Positions 16,022 through 25,003 are shown, numbered from the stretch's first letter. The stretch is DNA of 30,164 nt from Bacillota bacterium (GCA_023436765.1 JAEZHX010000176.1:1-30164); one strand, 5' to 3'. A program made the numbers and translations. The notes: generated by a model from the sequence alone, not told the origin.

Positions 16022-16085
16022 AGGGAGGACAAAGTCCCCCTTGTATAGGTAATATATTAATTTAGACATGAGAGGGGGACTTGGG
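16022..16085 (+). promoter_or_regulatory. Two competing hairpins over the flhA ribosome site
   Basis: AAGTCCCCCT (16032-16041) is a perfect inverted repeat of AGGGGGACTT (16073-16082), which contains the flhA Shine-Dalgarno sequence; pairing would hide it. The same C-rich strand (GTCCCCCTT, 16034-16042) can instead pair with AGGGAGGAC (16022-16030), with an AAA loop and one mismatch, which would free the ribosome site. The two structures exclude each other, as in a translational switch. No known riboswitch class or ligand is recognised. Confidence 0.55.
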
Positions 16086-18119
16086 ATGAAGAGAAATGAT
16101 TTCGCGATTGGCTTATATATTCTTGCGGCGCTGGTTTTTCTGATTGTGCCAATGCCTTCTTTTCTCCTCGATATCCTGTTGGCACTGAATATATCAATTT
16201 CTATGATTGTTCTGTTCAATGCCTTATTCAGCAGAGAAGTGCTAAATATGTCGTCCTTCCCGTCGATCCTGCTGTTTACAACGATATTTAGAATTTCCTT
16301 AAATGTCTCCAGTACAAAGCTAATTCTCCAGACCGGAGAACCGGGAAATGTCGTTACTACCTTCGGCGATTTTGTCGGAAGAGGTAATCTGGTCATAGGG
16401 TTAATCATATTCATCATATTAATCTTAGTGCAGTTTATGGTAATCAATAAGGGCTCGGAGCGTGTGGCAGAGGTATCCGCCAGATTTACGCTGGATGCTA
16501 TGCCCGGAAAGCAGATGGCAATCGATGCCGACTTAAATACTGGCTCCATCACAGATGCCGAGGCCAAGGCAAGAAGAGAAAAGATACAGGAAGAGGCAGC
16601 CTTCTTCGGAGCCATGGACGGTGCTACGAAATACGTAAAGGGAGACGCAGTCGTAGGTCTGATTATTACGGTGATCAATCTGGCCGGTGGTACCATCATG
16701 GGTACCTTGTTCATGGGTAAATCAGCGGGAGAAGCCTTTCAAACTTTTGCAATACTTACCATTGGTGATGGTCTGGTAAGCCAGATTCCATCCCTGATGA
16801 TATCCCTGGCAACCGGTATCCTGGTAACCAAAGCCTCGAAGGAAGCGGATGTCGGAGATTTGCTGGTCAAGCAGCTGCTTTCCATCCCCAAGGTACTTTA
16901 TATGGTCGGCGGAAGCATGATTTTCTTGGGTATAGTAACACCGTTGGATACCATCGTATTTACAGCTTACGGTCTGATCTTCCTTATCTCGGGAAGAGCA
17001 ATCGCCTCCAAGCTGGAGGTTACGGCAATAGAGGAGGAGGTATCCTCCGAGGAAGCTGCGGCCAACGAGATCAGAAAACCGGAAAATGTGGCATCCTTAT
17101 TACAGGTTGATCCGATTGAACTGGAATTCGGATACGGTATCATCCCTCTGGCTGATGCCAATCAGGGTGGCGACCTCTTAGATCGTGTCGTATTAATCAG
17201 AAGACAGATAGCACTGGAGCTCGGCTGTGTTGTTCCTATGATCAGACTCAGGGATAACATCCAGCTGAACCCCAATCAATATATCATTAAGATCAAAGGA
17301 ATTCAGGTCAGTGACGGAGAGATCCTCTTTGACCACTATATGGCCATGAATCCCGGATATGTGGAGGAGGAAATTACAGGAATCCCCACCTACGAACCTT
17401 CCTTCCATCTGCCGGCTATCTGGATTACCGAAGGGCAGAGGGAACGTGCGGAATCCCTTGGCTATACTGTTGTTGACCCTCCGTCCATTATTGCTACACA
17501 TTTGACAGAAGTAATCCGGAGTCATATTTATGAGCTTCTTAATAGACAGGATGTTCAGAATCTGGTCGACAATATACGGGAAGCCAATCAGGCGCTTATT
17601 TCCGAGCTGGTACCGAAGCTGCTTAATATCGGTGAGATTCAGAAGGTGCTTCAAAATCTACTCAGGGAAGGCATCTCGATCAGAGACCTGGTTACGATCT
17701 TCGAAACCTTGGCTGATTATGCATCGACTACCAGGGATACGGATGTTCTTACAGAGTACGCCAGACAGAATCTGAAACGGGCTATTTCGAGAAAGTATTT
17801 CCCTTCCGGTGAAATGACGAGCGTGGTTACGCTGGACCCGAAGGTGGAGCAGGAGATCATGGGCTCCGTAAAGCAAACAGAGCAGGGAGCATACCTGTCG
17901 CTGGATCCTTCGGTTACAAAGGGCATTATCGATTCGGTTCAGTCTGAGGTACAAAAGCTAGAGGATCTCGGAAAGAGCCCGATTGTCATAACCTCACCAA
18001 TTGTTCGCATGTACTTTAAGAGACTGACTCAGGATTACTTCAAGGATCTGATCGTTGTTTCCTATAATGAGATTGATACAAATGTAGAATTACAGAGTGT
18101 TGGGATGGTGACAGTATAA
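16086..18119 (+). CDS. flhA: FlhA, flagellar export gate and substrate-docking protein
   Basis: A 677-residue protein, the largest export gate part. The N-terminal half has about eight membrane segments starting FAIGLYILAALVFLIVPMPS. The conserved FHIPEP region includes SERVAEVSARFTLDAMPGKQ, then MAIDADLN and EAFQTFAILTIGDGLVSQIP. The cytoplasmic half (from about 340) docks chaperone-substrate pairs, with LLNRQDVQNLVDNI and the REGISIRDLVTIFETLADYA block. ATG 16086 is chosen: AGGGGG at 16073-16078 is 7 bases away and MKRNDFAIG is the usual beginning; ATG 16068 would add six residues. The stop overlaps flhF by one base. The leader may control its translation. Confidence 0.96.
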   Translation: MKRNDFAIGLYILAALVFLIVPMPSFLLDILLALNISISMIVLFNALFSREVLNMSSFPSILLFTTIFRISLNVSSTKLILQTGEPGNVVTTFGDFVGRGNLVIGLIIFIILILVQFMVINKGSERVAEVSARFTLDAMPGKQMAIDADLNTGSITDAEAKARREKIQEEAAFFGAMDGATKYVKGDAVVGLIITVINLAGGTIMGTLFMGKSAGEAFQTFAILTIGDGLVSQIPSLMISLATGILVTKASKEADVGDLLVKQLLSIPKVLYMVGGSMIFLGIVTPLDTIVFTAYGLIFLISGRAIASKLEVTAIEEEVSSEEAAANEIRKPENVASLLQVDPIELEFGYGIIPLADANQGGDLLDRVVLIRRQIALELGCVVPMIRLRDNIQLNPNQYIIKIKGIQVSDGEILFDHYMAMNPGYVEEEITGIPTYEPSFHLPAIWITEGQRERAESLGYTVVDPPSIIATHLTEVIRSHIYELLNRQDVQNLVDNIREANQALISELVPKLLNIGEIQKVLQNLLREGISIRDLVTIFETLADYASTTRDTDVLTEYARQNLKRAISRKYFPSGEMTSVVTLDPKVEQEIMGSVKQTEQGAYLSLDPSVTKGIIDSVQSEVQKLEDLGKSPIVITSPIVRMYFKRLTQDYFKDLIVVSYNEIDTNVELQSVGMVTV

Positions 18120-19330
18120 TGATTATTAAGAAGTTCCAAGCAAATACGGAGACGGAAGCAATTATGCTTGCCAAGGAAGAACTCGGCAAGGATGCTATTG
18201 TCATGAACATCAAAACGATATCACCTAAGGGTATCTATAAGCTGTTCCGCAAACCGTTGGTAGAGATTACCGCTGCTGTGGACGACAATATCACCTATAA
18301 AAATGACAAAATTAAGAATTTCCCGCCAATCACTCCGACACAGCCGAAAAAACAAATCTTGCCGGACATAATCTATGAGGATATGGAACCCTCCTTAGGG
18401 ATGAAGAATCTCTATGAGGATACCAAGGAACCTTCGGCTATAGAGGTCAAGCTGAATAATCTCCAGAGCCTTTTGGAAAAGCAAATGAATGAAAAAGAGG
18501 CTATACAGCAACAGGAGGAGAAATCAACTGCAACGAATAAGAATCTTGCTTGCATCCAGCTTATATATAACCAGCTGATTTCAAATGAAGTGGAAGAAAA
18601 ATATGCGAACCAGATCATCACTGAGATAGAAGGAACCTTAAAGAAGGATTCCTCGATGGATGTTATCCTGGCCAGCGTTTATCAGAAAATTATTCTGAAG
18701 CTCGGACAGCCAAAAACGATTGAACAGCCAGGGAAAGGAACGAAATTTGTCTTTGTGATCGGACCCACCGGTGTGGGAAAGACAACAACAATTGCTAAGA
18801 TTGCCTCGAAATTCAAGGTGGACGAGAAAGCAAAGGTAGCATTTCTGACAGCAGATACCTATCGTATCGCTGCAGTGGAACAGCTTCGTACCTATGCAAA
18901 TATACTTGGGATTCCCTTAAAGGTCATCTATACCGAAGAAGAGATGAAACAGGCCAGGGAGGAGTTTGCCGGGTATGATATCGTATTCGTTGATACCGCA
19001 GGCCGCTCCCACAGAAATAAGGACCAGAGGGACGATATAGAGCTACTGATCAATTGCATACCGGAAAGTGAGAGGGAAACCTACCTTGTCCTCAGTGCTA
19101 CGACCAAGTACAGGGATCTTGTAAAGATCACGGAAGCATATGCAGAGATAGTCAATTATAACCTGATATTTACGAAGCTGGATGAGACCAGCTGTATAGG
19201 GAACTTGTTCAATATAAGGATGTTGACACAGGCACCCTTATCCTATGCAACCTTTGGTCAGAATGTACCCGATGATATATCCAGAATTGATGCCCAGAGC
19301 ATTGCAAAGCAATTGCTTAGGGGACAATGA
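18119..19330 (+). CDS. flhF: FlhF, SRP-type GTPase for flagellar placement
   Basis: A 403-residue protein of the SRP/FtsY/FlhF GTPase family. The N-terminal basic domain (MIIKKFQANTETEAIMLAKE) is the B domain typical of FlhF. A charged linker follows to about 130, then the N and G domains. The P-loop GPTGVGKTTTIAKIA begins at 215. Further motifs are DTYRIAAVEQLRTYANILGI, DTAGRSHRNKDQ (G3) and TKLDETSCIGNLFNI (G4 region). It recruits early flagellar parts to the right site, and FlhG stimulates its GTPase. Its start overlaps flhA by one base. A repeat-rich gap of about 147 bases separates it from flhG. Confidence 0.96.
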   Translation: MIIKKFQANTETEAIMLAKEELGKDAIVMNIKTISPKGIYKLFRKPLVEITAAVDDNITYKNDKIKNFPPITPTQPKKQILPDIIYEDMEPSLGMKNLYEDTKEPSAIEVKLNNLQSLLEKQMNEKEAIQQQEEKSTATNKNLACIQLIYNQLISNEVEEKYANQIITEIEGTLKKDSSMDVILASVYQKIILKLGQPKTIEQPGKGTKFVFVIGPTGVGKTTTIAKIASKFKVDEKAKVAFLTADTYRIAAVEQLRTYANILGIPLKVIYTEEEMKQAREEFAGYDIVFVDTAGRSHRNKDQRDDIELLINCIPESERETYLVLSATTKYRDLVKITEAYAEIVNYNLIFTKLDETSCIGNLFNIRMLTQAPLSYATFGQNVPDDISRIDAQSIAKQLLRGQ

Positions 19331-19375
19331 ATTGAACACATAATGAAGGTTTGAATTTGCCCAAATATGTGATGT

Positions 19376-19458
19376 AAAGAATTCATAAAGCAGAATTCTT
19401 TGAATTCATAAAGCAACTCATAAAGCAGAATTTATTGTATTCAATAAGAAGAATTCTT
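19376..19458 (+). repeat. Repeat and hairpin cluster between flhF and flhG
   Basis: GAATTCATAAAGCA occurs at 19379-19392 and 19402-19415, with a third partial copy CTCATAAAGCA at 19417-19427. GAATTC occurs four times (19379, 19393, 19402, 19451). Hairpins: AAAGAATTC 19376-19384 / GAATTCTTT 19393-19401 (9 bp, loop ATAAAGCA); TTATTG 19432-19437 / CAATAA 19442-19447; and the palindrome AAGAATTCTT 19449-19458. The TATTCAATAAG text resembles the TATTCAATAG spacer of the array at 146-251. Confidence 0.65.
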
Positions 19459-19477
19459 GGGTAGAATGGAGATTTCT

Positions 19478-20359
19478 ATGGATCAGGCAGAAAAACTTAG
19501 AACAATGGTAAAACAACAAAAGCTCCCCAGAAGAATCGCCAGGGTAATCACGGTAACCAGTGGAAAGGGCGGAGTAGGGAAATCCAGTGTGTCTGTTAAC
19601 CTTGCCATTGCCCTGAGCAGACTCGGGAAAAGGGTAATCATTCTGGATGCGGATTTTGGTCTTGCAAATATTGAAGTTATGCTGGGAATACGACCGCAGT
19701 ATAATCTTGCGGATCTGATGTTCCGAGGGAAGAGCCTAACAGATATTATTACGAGGGGACCCGAGAATATCGGTTTCATCTCCGGAGGGTCGGGGATCCA
19801 AGAGCTTACTAGTCTTACTAGGGATCAGATTGTATATCTGATTCAGAAACTTGTTGAGTTGGATGAGATTGCTGATATTATCATTATTGATACCGGTGCT
19901 GGAATAGCGGATTCTGTACTTGAATTTGTTGCAGCCAGTACAGAGGTTTTACTGATTGCCACGCCGGAGCCGACCTCAATCACAGATGCCTATGCCTTAT
20001 TAAAAACCTTGAATAGAAAGACAGACTTTTCCCTTCAGGATACGGTAATTAAAACAGTTGCTAACCGTATCGATTCCTATGAGGAAGGGAAGGAGCTTTA
20101 CGATAAATTGAGTCTTGTTGTAAATAAGTTCCTGAACCTGAAACTGGAGTACCTGGGTGCCATCCCACAGGATAACAATGTATCCAGGGCAGTCATGAAA
20201 CAGAAACCGGCTATTATGGTATACCCGAATTCCCATTTTGCTAAGTCGATTAACGACTTTGCCACTATGTTATGTGAATATGAACCGGAAAACTCTCAAG
20301 GAAAGAAGGGAATTGCACAGCTATTTACTTATTTGCTTAAGTCAAGAATTAAGAAATAG
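19478..20359 (+). CDS. flhG: FlhG, MinD-like ATPase controlling flagellar number
   Basis: A 293-residue ParA/MinD-family ATPase (YlxH in B. subtilis). The deviant Walker A SGKGGVGKSSVSVNLA starts at residue 28, with the signature lysine; DADFGLANIEVMLGI and IIIDTGAGI give the other nucleotide-binding parts. The N-terminal DQAEKLRTMVKQQK precedes it; in this family such a helix contains the DQAxxLR motif that activates FlhF GTPase. ATG 19478 is chosen because GGAG lies 6 bases upstream and MDQAEKLR is the family start; TTG 19457 and ATG 19466 are longer alternatives that run into the repeat cluster. It binds the membrane through a C-terminal amphipathic helix (LFTYLLKSRIKK). Confidence 0.95.
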   Translation: MDQAEKLRTMVKQQKLPRRIARVITVTSGKGGVGKSSVSVNLAIALSRLGKRVIILDADFGLANIEVMLGIRPQYNLADLMFRGKSLTDIITRGPENIGFISGGSGIQELTSLTRDQIVYLIQKLVELDEIADIIIIDTGAGIADSVLEFVAASTEVLLIATPEPTSITDAYALLKTLNRKTDFSLQDTVIKTVANRIDSYEEGKELYDKLSLVVNKFLNLKLEYLGAIPQDNNVSRAVMKQKPAIMVYPNSHFAKSINDFATMLCEYEPENSQGKKGIAQLFTYLLKSRIKK

Positions 20360-20418
20360 AGGGATACGTAGGTTCCGTGAAGTTAAGATAAGTTGACAGA
20401 AAATAGATGGGGGTATGT

Positions 20419-21180
20419 ATGTTAAGTGATATATTAACAGTTGGTGATAAGGTTGATGTATTACCACCAGAATCGAAGACGGGTCTGATTAAAAGCCAGA
20501 AAATATATGTAAGCCAGATCATGGATATAGATGATGAGACGACGATCAGCATTGCTATGCCCTATAGGAACGGATTAATGTATGTCTTAGAGAAGGAAGT
20601 GAAGTACAAACTGCATTTTTATACCTCGAAGGGACTGTATCAAGTTATATGTGTACTGGAAAGTATCTATCGAGAGAATAATGCAATTATTGCACAGGTC
20701 AAGCTGATATCCAATCTGGATAAAATACAGAGAAGGCAGTACTTCCGACTGGAATGTATCCATGAAACAGAATACCGGGTAATTACCCAGGAAGAAATGG
20801 TCCTGGAAGATCGCTTGGCCGCCGACAAATTTCTAAATCAACAAGAAAGAGCTGAGGCACGAAAAAAACTTGGACAGCTGGATAGGGCTTGGCAAAAGGC
20901 TTCAATTACAGATCTGTCAGGTGGGGGAGCTAAGTTTATCTCAGATTATCCGCTTATGGCCGGGGATAGGATAAGAATCAAACTGGATTTTATCGCCGGA
21001 GGAGAGCTTAAGAAGATGATTTTGGGAGCAGTGGTAATTGCTTCCGGTAAGCATGAGAACCGCAATGATAAATTTGAGCACCGTGTAGAATTCTACGATA
21101 TCGGAAAGGCTGACCGGGAGGACCTGATTAAGTACATATTTGAGCAGGAACGCCGGAGAAGAAGAAACGATAAGGTATGA
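20419..21180 (+). CDS. ycgR: YcgR-like c-di-GMP-binding flagellar brake (PilZ)
   Basis: A 253-residue protein with an N-terminal YcgR-type beta domain (about 1-95) and a C-terminal PilZ domain (about 104-245). Both c-di-GMP motifs are visible: R106-x3-R110 in QRRQYFRLE, and D165-L-S167-G-G-G170. When bound to c-di-GMP such proteins act on the stator or rotor and slow the motor (YcgR in E. coli; MotI/YpfA in B. subtilis). Between the two motifs lies a charged helical stretch (EEMVLEDRLAADKFL and RAEARKKLGQLDRAW) that makes the spacing longer than in E. coli YcgR. ATG 20419 is chosen over 20407 because GGGGG sits 5 bases upstream. It is placed between flhG and cheB. Confidence 0.88.
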   Translation: MLSDILTVGDKVDVLPPESKTGLIKSQKIYVSQIMDIDDETTISIAMPYRNGLMYVLEKEVKYKLHFYTSKGLYQVICVLESIYRENNAIIAQVKLISNLDKIQRRQYFRLECIHETEYRVITQEEMVLEDRLAADKFLNQQERAEARKKLGQLDRAWQKASITDLSGGGAKFISDYPLMAGDRIRIKLDFIAGGELKKMILGAVVIASGKHENRNDKFEHRVEFYDIGKADREDLIKYIFEQERRRRRNDKV

Positions 21181-21260
21181 CAAGAATATAAAGGATTAGA
21201 TTTGATAAATAGATGCATGGCAACAGACATAAAATTCGTAGTCAGAAAGGCAATATTGTA

Positions 21261-22340
21261 ATGAAAAAAAATATTTTGGTAATTGATGATTCTGCACTTA
21301 TGAGAAGGGTACTCTCTGATATAATAGAAAGTGATGAGAGATTCCATGTGTACGGCACGGCAGTCAACGGCTTGGAAGCGTTAAGCATCATGCAGCGTAA
21401 AGCAAACGAGATAGATGCTCTCCTGCTTGATATTAATATGCCGAGGATGAATGGGCTGGAATTCTTAAGTGAATTAAAAACTCAGAATATCAAAACCAAG
21501 GTAATCATCGTCAGTACAATAGCAAAGAGGGACGCAAAGGAGACGATCCTTGCCCTTGAATTAGGTGCTTTCGATTTTGTAACAAAACCTGAAAGCTATG
21601 AGGAAGTAAAGAACAATAATTTCTCTCAACGGATTCTCTTAACTCTGGCAGCTGCAACTCAGGCAACTGAGATAACAAAGACGGAAACCGCAATACAGGA
21701 GGACAAGCCGCTAAAGGAAACCTCCAGTAGAAAACGAAGAGGAACAGAGAACGTAAGCGGAGGGAAGATAGTTGCGATTACCTGCTCTACCGGAGGACCT
21801 AAGGCGCTTCATATGGTTATTCCGAAGCTGCCTGCGAACCTGGATGCCGGAGTTCTGATTGTCCAGCATATGCCGGAAGGGTTTACGAAATCACTGGCAG
21901 ATCGGCTCAATGAACTGAGTCAGCTGTATGTGAAGGAAGCAGAGCATGGAGATATCATAAAAAAGGGTACTGTATATTTGGCTAAGGGTGGCCACCAGCT
22001 AAGGTTGATAGAGAACGAGAAGGGTCAATACCAAATCTCGGTAACCAAGGAAGCAGCCAGACATGGACTCTTGCCCTGTGCCGACATCATGTACGAATCT
22101 CTTGAAGCTTTAAGCTTTGACCAGATTACCTGCGTAGTTTTAACAGGAATGGGCGGAGATGGAACGGAAGGAATTAGAAAACTTTATAAATCTAAAAATA
22201 TATATGTGATAGCACAGAACGAAGAGACCAGTATTGTATATGGTATGCCGAAGGTAGTTGCTGAGGCCGGTCTGGTGGACGAAGTAGTCGCGTTAACAGA
22301 TGTCTCTGATGCCATCACAAAGAATGTGGGGTGCCTTTAA
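21261..22340 (+). CDS. cheB: CheB, receptor methylesterase
   Basis: A 359-residue two-domain protein. The receiver domain (1-120) has D9/D10 and phosphoacceptor D57 in LLLDINMPRMNG. The methylesterase domain (about 170-359) holds the catalytic triad S176 (TCSTGGPKAL), H203 (VQHMPEGF) and D300 (GMGGDGTEG). Phosphorylated by CheA, it demethylates (and can deamidate) chemoreceptors. ATG 21261 is chosen because it gives MKKNILVIDDSALM and AAAGG precedes it; ATG 21213 would add 16 residues with no function. The stop overlaps the cheA start by one base. The partner methyltransferase cheR is not in the window. Confidence 0.96.
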   Translation: MKKNILVIDDSALMRRVLSDIIESDERFHVYGTAVNGLEALSIMQRKANEIDALLLDINMPRMNGLEFLSELKTQNIKTKVIIVSTIAKRDAKETILALELGAFDFVTKPESYEEVKNNNFSQRILLTLAAATQATEITKTETAIQEDKPLKETSSRKRRGTENVSGGKIVAITCSTGGPKALHMVIPKLPANLDAGVLIVQHMPEGFTKSLADRLNELSQLYVKEAEHGDIIKKGTVYLAKGGHQLRLIENEKGQYQISVTKEAARHGLLPCADIMYESLEALSFDQITCVVLTGMGGDGTEGIRKLYKSKNIYVIAQNEETSIVYGMPKVVAEAGLVDEVVALTDVSDAITKNVGCL

Positions 22341-24427
22341 TGGATGTAAGTCAATACCTGGAAATTTTTATCGAAGAAACCAAGGAACATCTTCAGAGTC
22401 TGAATGAGCATCTTCTGATTCTGGAGAAGGAGCCGGATAACGAGGAAACGATTAATGAGATCTTCCGTGCTGCACATTCGCTGAAGGGTATGTCCGGAAC
22501 GATGGGTTATAAGAGAATGCAGCGATTGACCCATGATATGGAGAACGTATTCTCTGAAATCCGGAATGGCAAGATGAAGGTATCCTCTGAACTGGTTGAT
22601 GTTCTTTTCAGAGGTCTTGATGCGTTGGAAACCTATTTGAGCCATATCCAGTCTGAAGCAAATGAAGGGACTGAGGATTATGAAGATATCCTGAAGGCCT
22701 TGGGTGATATCCTGAATGCGGGTATTGGAAAAACATCATTCGTTAATCATGCAGAAAAGGAGGCAAAGGTTTCTGTCGAAGCCGTCTCTGCAACTGACGT
22801 TGGTAAGATGAAATTCAAAAGCTTAAAGCTTGAGGAGCATGAAAAAAAGGCAATTGCTAAAGCCGGAATGCTTGGCTTAAATGTTGTAGGTCTTACCGTA
22901 TACATACAAGAATACTGCGTATTAAAAGGTGCTAGAGCCTTCATGGTTAATCGTACCCTAGAGGAATTCGGTGAAATCATCAAACTGGATCCCAGTGCTC
23001 AGGATCTTGAGGACGAGAAATATGATTATGATTATTCAGCATATATCATCACAAAGGAAAGTCCTGAGAAGTTAGCTAAAATAGCGACGAATGTATCAGA
23101 AGTAAAAGAAGTGGTAGCGGATTACGTAAAACTGACCGATGAAGATGCTGCCAATTATGAAAATGCTGTGAAACAGGATGAAATCGCGCAGGCTCAGCCT
23201 AAGATACTGAAGGAGAGCAATTCCCTGAAGGCCGGTAATGCACCCGCTGCTAAGCAGGGAACAAAGCCTGTAGCAAATCGCTCCGTCCGTGTGGATATCG
23301 ATAAACTGGATGTACTTATGAATCTGGTTAGTGAGCTGATTATTGCGAAGAACAGTCTCCTCTCCATCAGCAGTAATTCTAAGGTTCAGATCGAGAATAG
23401 CTTCAATGAGCAAATGGAATACCTAGAGAGAGTAACGACGAACCTCCATGAATCTGTAATGAAGGTAAGAATGGTTCCGATCGAAAGTGTAGTGAACCGT
23501 TTCCCCAGAATGATCCGCGATCTCTCCAAGAGCCTGAATAAGAATATGGAACTGTATATGACCGGTGAGGATACAGAGCTTGACCGTACCGTAATCGATG
23601 AAATCGGTGATCCTCTGATGCATCTCTTGCGTAACGCTGCCGATCATGGACTTGAGAAGAATGAAGATAGACAGAGGGCCGGTAAGAATCCGACAGGTTC
23701 TATTTACCTGGATGCTTATCAGGATGGTAACAATGTAGTCATTGAAGTCCGTGATGACGGAAGCGGTATCAATGTTGATAAAATTAAGAAGAAGGCAATC
23801 GAAAAAGGTTTGTTTACTGAGGAGCAGACCCATAGAATGACCGACAAGGATATCATTGATATTCTGTTTATGCCCGGTTTCTCTACCTCAGAGAAGGTAT
23901 CCGATGTATCCGGCAGAGGCGTTGGCCTGGATGTGGTTAAAACGAAGATCGAAGCCTTGGGCGGCGAGATTGAAGCGAAGACGAAGCTGGGAGAAGGCTC
24001 TAACTTCATTATCAGACTTCCATTAACGCTCGCAATCATCCAAACACTGATGGTAATTATCGGTGACGAGAAATATGCACTGCCTCTCGGTAATATTCAG
24101 ACTGTTGAGAATATTCCAAGCAATGAAGTTAAAATGATCCAAGGAAAAGAGGTCATCAATTTACGAGGATCCGTTATTCCAATTATCAGACTGGGCCAGA
24201 TTTTGGATTGCCATAATCAAGATCAGGAACAGGAGAATAACTTGGTGGTTATCGTCAAGAAGGGTGAAAGATACGCAGGTATGGTCGTGGACGAGCTGAT
24301 GGGACAGCAGGAAATCGTCATAAAGTCCATAGGAAAATATATTAAGAATCATAAGATCATCAGCGGAGCTACCATTCTGGGTAACGGCGATGTGGCGTTA
24401 ATTCTGGATGTGAATTCACTGGTTTAG
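22340..24427 (+). CDS. cheA: CheA, chemotaxis histidine kinase
   Basis: A 695-residue kinase with all main domains. Hpt/P1 has the phosphorylated H46 in FRAAHSLKGMSGTMGY. The P2-like region lies at about 150-265. The dimerisation helices start near 315 (DIDKLDVLMNLVSELIIAKN). The ATPase domain has the N-box around H428-N432 (HLLRNAADHGLE), G1 at D472-G476 (DDGSGIN) and GRGVGLDVVKTKIEALGG. A CheW-like P5 domain is at the C-terminus. It takes receptor signals via CheW and phosphorylates CheY and CheB. ATG 22340 is chosen (TAATG overlap with cheB); the GTG at 22331 is an alternative. It is followed by a 92-base gap with a nested hairpin. Confidence 0.97.
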   Translation: MDVSQYLEIFIEETKEHLQSLNEHLLILEKEPDNEETINEIFRAAHSLKGMSGTMGYKRMQRLTHDMENVFSEIRNGKMKVSSELVDVLFRGLDALETYLSHIQSEANEGTEDYEDILKALGDILNAGIGKTSFVNHAEKEAKVSVEAVSATDVGKMKFKSLKLEEHEKKAIAKAGMLGLNVVGLTVYIQEYCVLKGARAFMVNRTLEEFGEIIKLDPSAQDLEDEKYDYDYSAYIITKESPEKLAKIATNVSEVKEVVADYVKLTDEDAANYENAVKQDEIAQAQPKILKESNSLKAGNAPAAKQGTKPVANRSVRVDIDKLDVLMNLVSELIIAKNSLLSISSNSKVQIENSFNEQMEYLERVTTNLHESVMKVRMVPIESVVNRFPRMIRDLSKSLNKNMELYMTGEDTELDRTVIDEIGDPLMHLLRNAADHGLEKNEDRQRAGKNPTGSIYLDAYQDGNNVVIEVRDDGSGINVDKIKKKAIEKGLFTEEQTHRMTDKDIIDILFMPGFSTSEKVSDVSGRGVGLDVVKTKIEALGGEIEAKTKLGEGSNFIIRLPLTLAIIQTLMVIIGDEKYALPLGNIQTVENIPSNEVKMIQGKEVINLRGSVIPIIRLGQILDCHNQDQEQENNLVVIVKKGERYAGMVVDELMGQQEIVIKSIGKYIKNHKIISGATILGNGDVALILDVNSLV

Positions 24428-24466
24428 AGCATTTTTACTTGGCGAGTTGTTGTAACTCACTATGCT
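24428..24466 (+). other. Nested hairpin between cheA and cheW
   Basis: Right after the cheA stop, AGCAT (24428-24432) can pair with ATGCT (24462-24466), enclosing GAGTT (24444-24448) paired with AACTC (24454-24458). There is no T-run after it, so it is not a standard terminator. It could slow decay of the upstream mRNA or reduce read-through. Confidence 0.3.
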
Positions 24467-24519
24467 AATATTGTGCTGACACCCCAAATACATGGTGCTT
24501 CGGCAGTAGGGAGGTTTAT

Positions 24520-24981
24520 ATGGAAGCAGCTAATACAAAGCAATATATCATTGTAAGCCTGGGAAATAATCAATATGGGATCGATATTAAATATATCCAT
24601 AATATTATTGTAATGCAGAATATCACCAGGGTACCGAAGGCTCAGCCTTATTTTATGGGTGTCATTAATTTAAGGGGAGAGGTAATTCCCGTGATGAGCC
24701 TGCGTCGTAAATTCGATCTTCAGGAGGATCAATTCACATCGGTAAGCCGTATCGTGATCGTTAAACCCGAACCGCAGGCAGCACCCGTCGGAATTATTGT
24801 AGATGAGGTGAAGGAAGTCATTACGCTCAATCATGATGCTGTGGAAAAGATGAACTATGATGAGAGTGATGATAAAGCCGATTACAGCATAGGAATCGGC
24901 AAATATGAAAACGATCTGATCAACCTGCTGAATATACCAGGGATTATCTTTGAGAAGGAAGCTGTCAGTGTTAAAGATTAA
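24520..24981 (+). CDS. cheW: CheW, receptor-kinase coupling protein
   Basis: A 153-residue single CheW domain. It begins with the usual YIIVSLGNNQYGIDIKYIHN and has the conserved RVPKAQPYFMGVINLRGEVI, followed by PVMSLRRKFDL. It bridges chemoreceptors and the CheA P5 domain. GGGAGG lies 7 bases before ATG 24520. The C-terminus (ISVKD-type polar tail after GIIFEKEAV) is normal. A second CheW-like coupling protein, CheV, is not present here. Confidence 0.95.
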   Translation: MEAANTKQYIIVSLGNNQYGIDIKYIHNIIVMQNITRVPKAQPYFMGVINLRGEVIPVMSLRRKFDLQEDQFTSVSRIVIVKPEPQAAPVGIIVDEVKEVITLNHDAVEKMNYDESDDKADYSIGIGKYENDLINLLNIPGIIFEKEAVSVKD

Positions 24982-25003
24982 CTGTAAACTTTAATCCAAA
25001 TTT

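Noticed and set aside
15926..16085. c-di-GMP (GEMM) or other known riboswitch in the flhA leader
   Set aside because: None of the conserved GEMM core strings, nor motifs of other common classes that I know, are visible; only the competing inverted repeats are supported.
15950..16714. 254-residue reading frame on the minus strand, and many other long minus-strand frames
   Set aside because: They lie opposite strongly recognised genes (here flhA), have no ribosome site, and show no recognisable domain; they are shadow frames.
20394..20425. TTGACA at 20394-20399 as a promoter for ycgR
   Set aside because: No acceptable -10 lies 16-18 bases downstream, and the position would fall on the start codon of ycgR.
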